A stretch of 64,000 nt of DNA from Avena insularis (GCA_023614405.1 CM042688.1:71658253-71722252), one strand, 5' to 3'. Counted from the first letter of the stretch, positions 1 to 12,485 are shown. The notes: generated by a model from the letters alone, not told the origin. A program made the numbers and translations.

Positions 1-380
1 AGGCTCTGCATCGGATCTGGCGTAGATGAGGTCGTCATGTTGGAAAACACCGGTAGGCACAAGAAGGAACAAAGAGAAGTCCAACAGATGAAGGATTCCT
101 CAGATAGCACGAAGACCGGATGTAGAAGCACCGTTGCCAAAGGAGGAAGCGAAACCCTGAAGGTACGACGGAACCCAACCACGAGAAATCCTAGACTTGA
201 AGAAAAGATAAGAGTAGATTCAAAACACGGAGAGGTAAGAGGAGAATAGCATAGGGGTAAGGAGTAAAATCAGACCTAATCAGATCTATCCAACCGATTT
301 TGCAAAATAGTTTTGACACTCTACATCGTCCGTTAGCTAGGTTATCCTACAGGCTGGACCAGTGGGGTATCGCAACTGCT

Positions 381-394
381 GAGCTCTGATACCA
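381..394 (-). other. Primer-binding site of element D
   Basis: The minus strand reads TGGTATCAGAGCTC three bases after the LTR end. This matches the initiator-tRNA-Met complement used by most plant Copia and Gypsy elements, and it fixes the element's orientation and the inner LTR edge. Confidence 0.85.
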
Positions 395-397
395 CTC

Positions 398-2488
398 TGT
401 AACACCCTCGAATCGGCCATATGCAAGTTTTAGCGCCTCCCGCCAAACCCGCATAGAAACGATTCAAGGACGCCCACCAGGCACTTGCGTGCCGGTGGAG
501 AACGAAGTAATACCGTTACACATTAGTCTACGATGGAACCCACAGAATAGATATATATACAGCAACGACTCACTGAGTCAAGAATACAGATATACAATAC
601 AAAGATCCAAATCACCTTGAAAACAATACAGCATCCGAGTACGGACAAGATGCAAATTGGGCTAAGAGACCTGTAGAATAACCAATGGCGTCCATAACCC
701 TGCCCAGGCCAAGCCGGAAGGGTAACCCTGCTAGCGACGTCGATCGCAAACCTACTAAAACAGAAAGGGGGTGCCGACAAAGGCAAAGGAAAAAAAGGAG
801 CGTCAGTACTAAGGCCAGTACATGGCGAGGCTAGAATTCGGCGGCTCTCGCCTACATAGGTATGGTGGACTGAAGCGGCAGCGCAGCATGCACTAAACAA
901 CCTATAGAGACTCGATTCAACTGTCGGCTATTAGAGAGGGATAAGAAAGACCTATTCGGATCCAACCTGATAGTAACACCAAGCATACCCATCCTGGCAT
1001 TCCCCCTCGAGACCAAACGAGGAAGTCAAACCGAGGAACTCACACAGTTGGCAATTTTATTCATTCCATTATAGTTTAAGCACTTACTAGTCAGATATAG
1101 ATAGCATGAGTCATCCTGATAGCATAAGTAGTGGCCAGTTTTAGTTAACCATTCTGTTGTTGTTGCAGTACTTACTAGTCAGATACAATTAGCATGTGAC
1201 ATCCCAAACCTAGCAGTTGTTGGCACTTTTATTTCATTCCATTAGAGTTGCGATACTTACTAGGCAGATACAGCATGTCACTAAACAACCCCAGATCCAC
1301 CAGTTGTTCGCACTTTTATTATCCATTCCATTGTAGTGAAGCTGATTACTAGTCACATATTAAGTCAAATTTATAGCACTACTTTAGTTATGCTTGTCTA
1401 TGATCGAGATACTGTGCTCCAAGTCGTCCATAACCGTGGACACGGCTTTCAGAAATATTTACCTAGGGTGCACAAATAGCAACACACACACGATCAACCT
1501 CAGAAAAACCAAATCAAAACCCAACGAGGCTTTCACGACAAAGCAATCACAGGATTCATAAATTATTTCAGGGGGCCACCCCATTAAGCTACCCGCAACA
1601 AAGTTGGCCGGCTCCGAGATGGACCCAAGGTTTGTGTGGATGGCTGTAAATGACTGGGAACCCGAAAGTGTGACTGGGCTTGTCGATACAGCGAAAACGT
1701 GTCACGATCCAAAACAGTACAGGTGCTCCACACACAATCGTAAATAAAGCAATAAAGCATGGCATAAGTACAGGATAGTAATAAAGCCCCAAACTAGTTT
1801 GTGGCCCCAAGAAATAAGAAATGAATCAAGCTTTGGCTAAGGGGATTCATGGTCCCATATGCGGATAGTGCGATAGTCAAGGAACAGGTATCAATTACTC
1901 GGGGTCCTACGGGACACAAGTGAGCGTGGAAGAACCAAATAACATCTATTGCCCACCGATGCCTCTGCATTAGTTACATCTAGCAATTTAATAGTTGTAA
2001 TTAAAGTCATGATCATCTCCACCATAAACATCTGCCAGCATTCCAACAACTGTGGTACTCGACAACACGAGACCGCACCTGAGCAAGCAACTACGACTCG
2101 CAGGGCCAGCTATCTACCAAACAACAGGTATTAGGAGGTGTACATGGCAATATAGAGGCTGCACGGGATATAACTGGTGCAAGGAAACTAAAGCATCGCG
2201 ACACGGATAGCAATAGATCAACAGGAGGAAATAAAGACTATAAATGCAAAATAGGTAGAAGAGGGAGAGATGCTCGCCTGGGAAACATTGCCGACGGATC
2301 ATCCGGAGAACTTGTCGACACTCGCATCAACTCATCGTCCTAGTCCGCGAAGAAGCAAACACTAGAAGAAACACCGGATGCAATATTTAATACTACGGAA
2401 GAAGATCCGGCATGATGCAGATATGATGTATGACATGGCACAGATGTGATGCAATTAAGCAATATTAAACGGAACCGGGGTCCTGACA
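398..2488 (-). repeat. 5' LTR of element D (2.09 kb)
   Basis: The LTR is bounded by TG at its minus-strand start (2487-2488) and CA at its end (398-399), and is immediately followed by the primer-binding site. Short open frames inside it (for example 523-900 and 1589-1810 on the minus strand) show no domain and are taken as chance. It contains a four-unit tandem repeat at 1046-1360. Confidence 0.75.
1046..1360. repeat. Tandem repeat, about 87 bp x 4, inside the LTR of D
   Basis: The phrase cttactag(t/g)ca(g/c)ata recurs at 1082, 1171, 1256 and 1345 (spacing 89, 85, 89). Each is preceded by a T-rich stretch of the type gcacttttat..ccatt. The copies are diverged by substitutions and small indels, so the array is old. 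Confidence 0.75.
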
Positions 2489-5137
2489 ATTAATTAATAG
2501 GTTCAAGTTGTTTATCTTCCCCGCAAATTAAATGTTGTGTTAACAAGACAAAACATGGCATCGGTCCGCTACACCAATTTAAATGGAGTCCGAAATAAGA
2601 CAACAATATTCCGCATATAGACTCCATATTTAATTATGAGGTGAATCGGCATAATGCCCCCAAACCACATGATATGCGTGCAAGTATGACAATCTAAATA
2701 CAGCAGATTTTATATATAGCATTTATAAAAATAGGGCTCGGAAATGGGGTCACACATGTGGTTCCAAAGATCTTGGGTTTCGAGGGTTCGACAGGGTTCG
2801 GGCTTGGCGGGATCGGTCTTCGGGGTTCGGATCCTCGGGATCGAGCTTTAGGGTCCTGGCCATCGGGTCCAGGAAGGCGACCTTGGGGTACCGTGTCTTC
2901 GGTTCCATGTAGAAGGCCTCGGGGTTTCCGTGACGGAGTTCCTGGGACTTCCTTCTTCTCAAGCATCGACACTCGCTTGTTGGAGCCTCTCGAGCTATGT
3001 GTGGCGAACTTGGATCGGTGTCGGTGGTCACGTCGACATGGGTCTTGAACAACAGAGCCAACATCACCACTTCTACTCGCAGCAACAACATCACCATAGC
3101 AGGATCTAACGGAGGGAGCAGGAGAGCCGTGCAACAGCGAATCGAGGGTGGCTACGCGCTTCTCGGTAGCATCCCAGGAGTGTCAATGCTACACTGCAGG
3201 GAACAACACGTAACAACACTTCAGAAAAACAACACGGACGCGCACGAGCAAACTACAGTCCCCAGAGGTGGATGGTAACCAAGGCAACTGCCCGAACAAG
3301 GCGAGGCACCAGACGACGCCCGGTCAACGGGGAGGCAGCGGTGTTCGCTGAAGAGCGACTTGGGGGCAGAGCCTGCGGCGGCGAGCGCGCGGGGACGGAA
3401 GCAGATGGCGACGGTGCGAGCTCTAGGTGGCGGCGCCGGGCCCAGCAAGGAGGAGGGCATGGCGAGAAGGGTCGGTCGGCACAGCTCGCCGGCAGCAGGT
3501 GGTGCTGTGCGTAGGGAGGCTCGCTGGAGGGCGCCGAAGCAGCGACGATGCAACTCGGAACCGGCAAGGAGGCGGTAGACGGAGGAGGGGTGGCTCGCCG
3601 GACGGGAGGAGCTCGGGCTGGTGGCGGCTCGGGCTGGGAAGGGCGCGGCGGGAACAATGGCGTCTGGGGCGGCGCTCGCGCGGGACCGGCACTGGCATGC
3701 TAAGGAGGAAGCCGAGGTGGCGGAGCGCGGGACCACGGCGGAGGGAAGGCGAGGGCAGGCTCCCTGGCAGCGCAAGCTCGACAAGGCGGGGTCGAGCAGC
3801 GGCGGGGTCGATGCGGGAAGGCGAGGCAGAGGCGGCACTCCGCGAGGTAGGGAAATAGTAGAGACGGCGGCGGGGACGACGCTGGAGGAGAAGCTCGGCA
3901 GGCGTCGGCCGGAGAGGGCATCCCGGAGGCGGGGCGCGAGGAACTTGAGCGGCGGCGGCGCTTTGCAGAAGCAGAGGAGGCGAGGTGGGGTAGGTGGGGA
4001 GAGGAGAGACGTCCTGGTCGTGAGGCGAGTGCGGGGACGGGGGAGTGGTGGGACCAGGCTGTCGACGGGGCGGTAGGTGGGGTTGTCGGGAGGAATAGGC
4101 AGGAGTGCGTGGCGTGCGGTTGGGGAAGCGCGCCCAGGTGGGGCCTGGTCAGCGGATCAGGTGGTGGGAGTAAATTGCACAAACCACCACCTTTTGTTGC
4201 GCTTGTTGCACAAAACACTCACTTTACATGTTGTTTGCATAAAACACCAGCTATACTTGTAATTCATTGTAGAGAGATCCAAATCTGGTATTAGTTTGCT
4301 TAAGAGCAAACCTGACTGCTAGGACCCACATGGCAATGATGACGTGGCGACTTTTTTTCAGTTTGCTTAACAGCTCAGGCCTCAGGGCCCACACAGTTAG
4401 GGTCGCTACTTTTTTTCAAACATTTCAAAAAAATATGTAAAAAATTCAATAACTAATATTATATAAACTAGCAAATCTGGGAAAGTTTGAAATAGTTTAG
4501 ATGGCCTAATGCATTCATGTCGACGTACATTCAAAGGCAAAGATAGCCATCCATCAGTCAGATTTGCTGTTAATCAATCTAATACTAGATTTGGACCTCT
4601 ATGCAAAGAATTACACGTATAACTGGTGTTTTATGCAAACAACATGTAAAGTGAGTGTTTTGTGCAACACGCGCAACAAAAGATGGTGGTCTGTGCAATT
4701 TCCTCAAGGTGGCGGCTGGGAGGGAGTTGGCTGGCGGGGCAGGAGGGAGTTTAGGGTGCGGCTGGGTGATAGGGTAGGATAGATTTTTAGGGTAAGCTCT
4801 TTGGAGGTGGCTGGCTGGGCCTTCGGTCCTGGCGGGCTACCTCCCAAACACATCTTAAAATATTTATTTATTTTATTTTGTCTGAAATAGACTTTCGTAA
4901 ATATTTTGTAGATAAAAGAAAATATCCGAAAGAGGCCGGGGTTTTAATTTGAATTAAAGACGGGTATTTAGAAAACAAAAAATAGACTTTTCGTAAATAG
5001 TTTTTAAACAAACCATGCATGCTGATGACGATGCTCAAATGCAATATGGCATGATGACATGAGCATGCGGTCATGATGATGCAATGCACAAAAAAAACAG
5101 AACGATTTTCTAGTAGTGGTTTTACCAGGGTGCTACA
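2489..5137 (-). repeat. Element E: partial long LTR (minus strand), 5' end at 5137
   Basis: The minus strand begins TGTAGCACCCTGG exactly where homology to the G1 LTR resumes at 5138, so 5137/5138 is an insertion boundary with candidate target duplication gaaga (5138-5142). As in B and G1, the LTR has an AT-rich start and then a long GC-rich block (about 3250-4160). It is cut at 2489 by element D and carries the MITE at 4168-4706, leaving about 2.1 kb of E itself. The many overlapping open frames in the GC-rich block on both strands are compositional and show no protein domain. Confidence 0.6.
4168..4706. mobile_element. Mutator-like MITE with ~95-bp terminal inverted repeats
   Basis: The left arm (about 4168-4262) and right arm (about 4612-4706) are long inverted repeats with only scattered mismatches; both contain the phrase aacactcactttacatg or its complement. 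The flanks aggtggtgg (4159-4167) and aggtggcgg (4707-4715) form a 9-bp target duplication with one mismatch, the size typical of Mutator elements. The 350-bp core is AT-rich and non-coding, so mobilisation must have been in trans. Open frames crossing it on the plus strand are chance. Confidence 0.85.
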
Positions 5138-5490
5138 GAAGACAAGTTTGGTACGACATCGACACCGACGAGTAGCTTGGGGTTCCCGGCCGGCAGCCTG
5201 GAATCTATGGGCTAGAACGTCATCGTTATGCTTCAGGCCTCTTAGGCCATTTGTTAAGTTTGCTATACTTAATAGCATAATTTGCCTTCCGTTGTTTGAT
5301 GTTTGTGGTCAGTGACCTCTGCTTGTAATATTTTGGTTCTTTTCTCAATTATGAGTTTGCTGTAATAATTGTTGTGTCGTAGGTTTACTATTATGTTATC
5401 GATTCTTTACTGGATATCCTCGAGCTCTAGGTTAAGCTTATGTCAGGCTAAGGTCTAGATTTGTTTAACCCTGATCCCGGGGGTGTCACA
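5138..5490 (+). repeat. 5' LTR of G1, 3' portion only
   Basis: This segment aligns with 11965-12316, including the shared phrase gtagcttggggttccc and the end cccgggggtgtcaca. The rest of this LTR is displaced by the insertion of element E at 5137/5138. Confidence 0.88.
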
Positions 5491-5495
5491 GGTTT

Positions 5496-5507
5496 TGGTA
5501 TTAGAGC
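5496..5507 (+). other. Primer-binding site of G1
   Basis: The sequence tggtattagagc is one base from the tRNA-Met complement tggtatcagagc (C to T) and lies five bases after the LTR end. Confidence 0.8.
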
Positions 5508-7232
5508 AATACCGACCGTAGGAAAACCTTGCTACTGGTCGATGTTGAGTCTAGTGTTTGTGAAAACTATTTCAAAGATGAAAAGTATTTGCGAAAACTC
5601 TAGTATGCTTATTTTTCTCCTTATCCAGTTTCGCTCTTACTCTTGGTCATCTTATCTGGTGTTGACTTTGGAAAAGTTTTGATATCTCTTCTAGTCTTTC
5701 AAAGCTTAGGTGCCTTCTGGGCATGTCGTTTCTCAGCCAGTTGACCTAGTGTAGAGTTCTCTAGAGTTGTGTGTGTTGTGAATTCCTTATTTCCCTTTAT
5801 TCTGTTTCAATTGAGAGATTCCTTTCCATCAAGATCTCTCTACCTTATGGGCCCACAATATTATTGTAGGATCCGTAGTGTTCTGTTCTAGGCTTCAAGG
5901 TTTCCTTTCACCTTATGTGCCTCCCTTTCATTAGTTTGGGTACTTCAGAAGTCCTTTCTTCTCTTGGAATCTACCTCGTGATTACTATCTTTCAGTGTAC
6001 TCTATGTCACTCAAGTAGTAGTTACTTCTTTCTTGGGTTTTAACCCTTGGACTTGAACCGAAGATCCCAGATTATGCTGGATTCTAGTGTTGAGAGTATT
6101 GTACATGAAGCTGATCTTTAACCCAAGATCCATTCCATTGACCCCTGTTGTAAATGTTCACACATTACCTCAGGATGGCTAACTTCAAGTATAGCCTTCA
6201 AGCTTGTGGATATTGTTGCGATTGAATTGTGATAATTAATGACTTCCCCTATCACTAGCTATGGCAGATGTTCTTTAATGGCACCAAATAGATCACGACA
6301 AGAGTACTCCTCGTGAGTCTCATATCTATATTTGTGACTCTGCCACACTCTCCCTTCTATGCATTGGTTCTTGGAAGATCGATAATCTATGCATCCACAT
6401 CTCGGGATTCTACCCTAAGCATGTTCCTTTCCCCCTTGTTGTTTCCGACCTTTGTCTATCAGTTGGTAGCCAAGTAGTAATTTGCATTGGTGTCTTCCGA
6501 TGCAATATACTCTTGTGGTCCATCATGACAAACCATTTCGGGATGTCAGGAGAAACAAACTTCAGTACCTTGTCATATCTAGGACCAGTTCAAAGTGTTG
6601 TAATTCGCAGATTTAGAGGCAATGATTAGCTTCTATCTGTTCTACCTTAGAGTATCACACCCTTTTGTACTATGAGGTCGTGCTGAGTTTCATCACCCTC
6701 TTAGTGAAGTGATGCTCTTACACATAATTACCAACCCTTCCTTCGAGCTTTCGCGCTTGTGAATGATGCGTGTGCGTAATAATGTGGTCATCTGAGATTC
6801 TCAGTAATTAAAGTTGCTTTGAACTCCAAGGACATTTGTGTCATTCTTAGCATGATTGGTTAACCCTGTCACTAAGCGAAGAATGATTTTGCTACCAAGT
6901 CTGTTACCCTGGTGCATTCTCTCCGGTCAAAGAGTTAGGCTTGTGCTGAAGCTTTGAGACTATGTCTTCTTGCCTTACTAAGCAAGTTTACTCTCGAATT
7001 AAGTGACATATCAGTGGTTCGTGATATTCTAGATGTCTTTCTAAAGGTATTGCCATGTTGCCACATGACCGTGTTGTCCAGTTCTTGAGCAAGATAGTTT
7101 TCTGAACTGCTTCTTCCTCCAAGGATCTATATTGGATACTCCTGAACTAGTTGGTTGAGCTTAAACAACAACTTGGAGAGTTGTAAGACAAAAGTTCTAT
7201 CTGACTTAGTTTATCTAAAGGGATGTTTAGTG

Positions 7233-7994
7233 TTGTTCGTGCTGAAGAAAGATAGTGTTTCCTTCATGGAAATGTTATCGTCCCCACCTTTGATTTGATT
7301 TGGGTTATCGTCAGATCAAACTCAGTTCCAAGGACAATCTTGATGATGTTGCTATTCGTGATGTTTCACTTGAGTACATCTTCATGTCCGTTGGTCTAAC
7401 CAATACATTTTCCTCGTTGATACAACATATGAGTCCATCTTCCTGGAGCATCTTGATAAGTTTGTTGTTGAGCCCATCGACAATATCCTTAACTTCTCCA
7501 TGCTGTAATAGATTCATATGGAACCTTTGGCAATAATGTTGGAAAACTTTCTAAGAACCATCTTCGGGTCATCTCGAAGTATGTGTTCTGGATGTTAAAA
7601 GTGACCTTCTCTAGTTCACGTGCAATTGTTGAAAGATGTCGCCGTGGATTTGAGTAGAGTTATCCTTGTTACCTCTACGAACACATGTGTATTTTGTTGC
7701 AAGTATTCAATGTATGAGCAGTTGTCCTTTGACAAGTTGTTAATACATGGGTCTAGCAATGTAGGTCAGTCTTTTGGAGCTTAACACTATACTCCATATC
7801 TTGAGAATCTAGTAACTTTACCTTTGCAATAAATGTTGCAAATTTTCTATTCGGACTTGCTGAGTCTGAAGTATCATTCCACTTAACCAGATCTGAATCT
7901 CAAGCAGATACGATGGTTAGTGTTCTTCAAGGTTTTGACATCGGTCTCTTTGTAAACCCGACAAGATTGATGTAATGGTTGACACAATTAATCA
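7233..7994 (+). pseudogene. Relic of Gypsy pol (reverse transcriptase and RNase H) in G1
   Basis: Broken frames spell Gypsy pol landmarks in the correct order. At 7233-7256 a match to the LFVKKKDG block reads LFVLKKDS. At 7300-7440 GYRQIKL and EYIFMSVGLTN match GYHQLKI and [11 protein letters not shown] of element B. At about 7450-7493 DKFVVEPIDNIL matches the catalytic DKFVVVFIDDIL block, with the second aspartate replaced by N. At about 7862-7945 SLKY..PDLNLKQ matches the end of RNase H, and at 7959-7994 PDKIDVMVD matches PGKANVVAD. Stops and frameshifts occur throughout. I found no gag or integrase. Confidence 0.72.
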
Positions 7995-8895
7995 GAAGAC
8001 CTATTGCCATATTCTCTTAAATCAACAATAGCAGCCACTCCTCATAAGGCATCTTCTATGATTTGAGTGGTGCTTATGGTTTCCTTTGTATCCGAAGTCC
8101 GACCTTTACTTGATGTCTGCTTTCTCGAACATCAAGGAGAACATTTAAAATAGTGTTGCTAGATGTCTCTCGGTCGATCCTCCTGACCCTTTATGTTGGC
8201 AAGCTTCTTGTTGTGCCAAGTAACTGAAGTCTAAGAATGAAGTTTCTTTTTCCTCGTGTCATCAGGAATCTTCTTACCTCTTCATCCTGGTGGAGTAAAG
8301 TGATATCATGATCTTTGGCAAAGATTTGATAGACCCTAGATGAATAAAGAGTTTCCTTCGTTATCAAGCATGTTCGAAGAGCGACTATGATGTTGGTGAT
8401 CATTAGTTCCTCTTGTTACATGTTCCTTGTGACTCTTACGAGTACTCGCCACAAAACACCTTTCTATCTTGGCCTTCTGTTGAATGAAAGAGTGATCCTT
8501 CTGTATCAAAAGTAGCTCAACAGCTTGGTTATCCGTATCTCTGTATCTAAGAAGCTCTACTTAAGCCATCTAGTAGAGTTTCGACTCTCGAAGTCTGTGG
8601 TTTTGTTCTCTCTATTGGAATATTTCCTTTTCAGAAGATTAAACTCTTCTGAAACTCCATGGTCTCAATCCTTATGAAGACCAAATATCTAACAACTTGA
8701 AACCTATCTCATTTTGTTTCCTCCGTTACCTTGACGTGTTTCATGTTCATCACCTCAGAGTTGTTCTGAACACTCCATCATGAATTGACCACAAGATACT
8801 CTATGTGTTGTTTAGTGTGTTTCCCTCTTATCCTTAGAGTGACCCTGTTTCCTTCTCTCTCCTCGTACCTTTGGAATCTCGGGTCGAGATTCTCG

Positions 8896-8910
8896 TAAGG
8901 GGGATAGAGC
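8896..8910 (+). other. Polypurine tract of G1
   Basis: The tract gtaagggggatagagc directly precedes the 3' LTR and follows a ctcgggtcgagattct phrase analogous to the end of pol in element B. It primes plus-strand DNA synthesis in this element class. Confidence 0.75.
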
Positions 8911-11900
8911 TGTAACACCCCAGTTTTAGTTAATCATATTTAGGGCTTTGTTTGTGCATTCATGAGCATCATCCCATAAAAGTGTATGCAAAATAAAAAA
9001 ATAAAACCCTAAAACCCTAACCCTTCCCCTCTTTTTGAAATCCATTCAAAAGGGTTTTAAATATTTTGAAAACCACCAAAATAGTGGAGCCCAAATTGAT
9101 TAAAGGGCCCTGCAATATTTTCCATATTTTACAAATCCTCTGGTATTTTCAAACAGCTCCAAACAGTTTTGAATTTGGAAATACAAACAGAAAATGAAAA
9201 TAGAATAAGTAAAATAGTTTGCAGAAAAAATGGAGCCAGCAGCCACAGCCTAGGCCAGCCTAGCTCCCTCCTCTCCTTATCTGCCTCCCCAAAGACAAGC
9301 AGCAAGCCAGCTAACCTCTCTTACTGCATCGCTATGACGCCAACGGAAGCCCACCTCAGCCCAGCTTGTGTACCGCTTCGCCTCGTCGTCTTCGACGACG
9401 ATGGCAAGCTGCTGCGTGTGCCTCGCGCCACCGTCGATCCCTACCGCTTGCTCTGCGCCGTCCGTCGCTGCCTGGAGGGGATAAGATGGCCACCGCGGCC
9501 ACGTCTCTCTCGCCCTCATCCACTCCCTATCGCCCCATCGACCTCTTTCTTGCCCTGCACGGGGACCTGAACCCTAACCGCCGCCAGTCACCGCGTCACG
9601 CCGCCGCTAGAGGCTGTCCCGAGCCAAGCTGATGCGCCAAAGACCTCCGCTGTGTTGCACAACATCACCCTGCCAAAGGAATCGAGGCCGCCCATCACCA
9701 ATCTACCGTGCCAAGCTTGTCTCCCCGAAGTCCGGCCGCTGTTGAATCGCTCACCTCCGACCTCGCCTCGTCCCGCTGACCATCCCGTCACACTCATGGT
9801 GAGCTTCTGGTACTCCTGAACCCTTTATCTTGCTCGCTCTCGCTCTGTTTGCTCGCCACCCCTATCGCCTGCAAGCTCCATCGCCAGCCGCCGTGGTAGT
9901 CGTCGCTCCGGTGACCTATAGATAGCAGAGCCACCTTTTTTAGGACCCCCGTGTTTTCCTCGTTTGAATGGAATCATCTACGTGCCCCAGATCCCCCTCC
10001 TACACCATCCCTGGTGCCCGTCCGAGGTGTCTCCGACGAGCCTAGGTGGCGTCGAGGTGGTCCCGATGTGGCGCTCGCGTGGCGTCGATGTGGTCGTTGC
10101 GTGGCAGCAGACAAGCTTTGCCACGGTGGCTGCTTACATGGCCCTGGCCCCACAAATCAGTCACAGTGGCTAGACGCAGGTGCGGTGCAAAACTGTTTTA
10201 TGCCTGTGCTGACATCATAATGACGCAGTAAATGTTTTTAAATTGTTTTAATAATTTTAGAAATTGGTTTAATCTTTTAAATTTAATAAGTAATTTTTTA
10301 TAAGTCAGAAAAATATGTACAATATATCAAAATGTTCATAAAAATGAGATCTATCTGTTTAAGCTATAAGCATGCATTGTTAAGCAACTTAAATGACAAG
10401 TTTAATTAGAGAACTAAATCAACCCCTCACAGGTGTTCCGAGGTTTCTCGTGTATTAGGGTTTGCACCCCTCGGAACCCCGTTTACTTTGCCAAGCATGC
10501 TTTAGGGTTTCATTTCAATACTATTAAACTTGTCATATCATCATCCTTGCTTGAGCATTGCATCGATGCCATGTGTTGATTTTTTCTCTTTCTTTCCGGT
10601 GTTTGCTTTTTCTCGATAGAATATGATATAGAGATCGAGATCAAAGACAGAGATCAACACCATCGAAGTTCGACGAACAGTACTTGACCAACTGTAATCA
10701 AGTCAAGTACAAGGCTCCCAAAGATCTATATTTGGGTATCAATAAACAAGGCAAGCATAGCCCTACCATTATACAATCCTATGATTTCGAAAGTATTTCA
10801 TTCTTGCCATGATGCATACGATTCTACTATGGTCTTTCATCAATAGATAGAGTATCCTATCTATTGCATTACTCCCTTTGAGCTTATATTACCTGATCCA
10901 ATGCTCCTAGCATAACTAGGTTTGGCTTGTGTGCACTGCTAGAGCTATTATCTGTGTCTTGCTTAGCCATGCTTAGATGTCAGTGCTGGTCATCCAGATG
11001 ATGTATCAGAAGCAGAGAATCTAGTATGACAGGAGAACAAGGTATACTGATGAGGTAAGATCAGTGGCGAAGGTTAAACATGCTAAGGCTTGTATGGGAG
11101 GCCGCGGTGGGATGTGGTTTTTGTAGTCCCATGCTCGCCACTACTAGGAACCGAGTTCTTGCCTTTGGAACTAAGACGAGCGTACAACCACACGAGGCCT
11201 AGAAAACCTCACGAGTAACTAACTTGCCTAGTAGATTCCATGAGTCACATAGTTCGGCGTTCCATTCGACATATGTATAGAAAATGTTTTGAAAGATTTG
11301 GCGGGTGAAGGTGCATCATAACAGGTAGGTAAGCGTGGCCGGGGTTGCTTGGAGTGGATGGAGCCCCTGGTAAACCAACCTCAACACACATCTCTAGGGA
11401 CCGGCTTCAGGATTTGACCCGTTACGGCGGAACCATCCTTAGGGCGTGACTCATGGTCTCGGCGAAAGCAAGGTAAAGGTCGTGGCCAACCACCCTCTGC
11501 CGGCCTTCCAAAGAAGAGGGCTTATCTAGTGGCATTAAGAGTCGGTTGGTACGTGTGGGTAAAGTTGTACACCCCTGCAGGGTTAAATCTTTTCGAAAAG
11601 CCGTGTTTCATGGTTATGAACGCTTGGTGACCGAATTCTATGATCATAGAGAACTTTAACCTAATCGTAAAACTTGGCAGATCAACGTGTGCTTAAGGAT
11701 GCTTCCTCATGGGTACGAGGGGGTGATCCTAGTTGTGAGATGAGGATTACTTTGGTGGATATCAAGATGATGATCAATTCTTCGGAGATGTCGCTCTCTT
11801 ATACCCTTTTAAAATATTCTAATTAGACGAGCTTCTTTCCTCCTTGTTTTATAAACAAAGATGGCTTTATGCAAAATAACCCCACCAGCCATAAGTCTTG

Positions 11901-12316
11901 CGGAGTACACCATGTACTCACTCTTGCTTTGTTGATACTTTTGTAGCAGAGTAAGTGTTCCCTTGAAGACAAGTTTGGCACGACATCGACACCGACGAGT
12001 AGCTTGGGGTTCCCGGTCGGCAGCCTGGAATCTATGGGCTAGGATGTCATCGTTATGCTTCAGGCCTCTTAGGCCATTTGTTAAGTTTGCTATACTTAAT
12101 AGTATAATTTGCCTTCCGTTGTTTGATATTTGTGGTCAGTGACCTCTGCTTGTAATATTTTGGTTCTTCGCTCAGTTATGAGCTTGCTGTAATAATTTTG
12201 TGTCGCAGGGTTACTGATGTGTTACCGATTCTTCATTGGATATCCTCGAGCTCTAGGTTAAGCTTATGTCAGGCTAAGGTCTGGATTTGTTTAACCCTGA
12301 TCCCGGGGGTGTCACA
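8911..12316 (+). repeat. 3' LTR of G1 (3406 bp)
   Basis: The LTR starts tgtaacaccccag after the polypurine tract and ends ggtgtcaca. Composition varies sharply: AT-rich to about 9230, GC-rich to about 10190, then AT-rich. Open frames in the GC-rich block (9169-9632, 9951-10231) lack domains and are taken as chance. The expected right target duplication is tagtt (12317-12321), whose partner is off-window. Confidence 0.85.
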
Positions 12317-12485
12317 TAGTTGAACTCAAAAATTCATAATCCAACTAAACATCTAGAACACCATATGATTCAACTCATTACATCAATCTACTAGTTCATA
12401 ACACAAATTACTAAATTGTCCAGCCACAAAGAAATACATCACCACCTAGTCATCACAACCAAAGATTACAGAGAAATCATGCCCA

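Larger units (their letters stand above)
1..2488 (-). mobile_element. Element D: Gypsy-type LTR retrotransposon, 5' LTR plus leader (runs off window)
   Basis: Read on the minus strand this is the 5' end of an LTR retrotransposon: an LTR starting TGTCAGGACC at 2488 and ending TGTTACA at 398, a 3-base spacer, and a tRNA-Met primer site. The remaining 380 bases are the start of the internal leader, in which I see no coding domain; the body and 3' LTR lie left of the window. The adjacent 2489-2493 (attaa) is the expected right-hand target duplication, but its partner is off-window. It is inserted in the LTR of element E. Gypsy is inferred from LTR style only, since no pol is visible. Confidence 0.75.
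5138..12316 (+). mobile_element. Element G1: Gypsy element with 3.4-kb LTR and a strongly decayed 3.4-kb internal domain
   Basis: The 5' LTR remnant (5138-5490) matches the last 352 bases of the 3' LTR (8911-12316) with few differences. A primer site follows the 5' LTR and a polypurine tract precedes the 3' LTR. The internal domain is only 3420 bp and has no open frame longer than about 80 codons, although traces of reverse transcriptase and RNase H can be read. The missing part of the 5' LTR should lie left of the window, beyond the inserted element E. In size and structure it resembles the non-autonomous LARD/Sukkula class described from Triticeae, but the pol traces favour decay of a coding element. 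Confidence 0.8.

Noticed and set aside
2694..4218. Many overlapping open frames of 60-205 codons on both strands in GC-rich DNA, some from minus 3838 and 4218
   Set aside because: All six frames are open here because of high GC content; the peptides are Pro/Ala/Arg/Ser runs without domains, and the block matches the GC-rich part of a Gypsy LTR.
9169..10231. Candidate small plus-strand genes
   Set aside because: They lie wholly in the GC-rich block of the G1 3' LTR and show no domain or splice structure.
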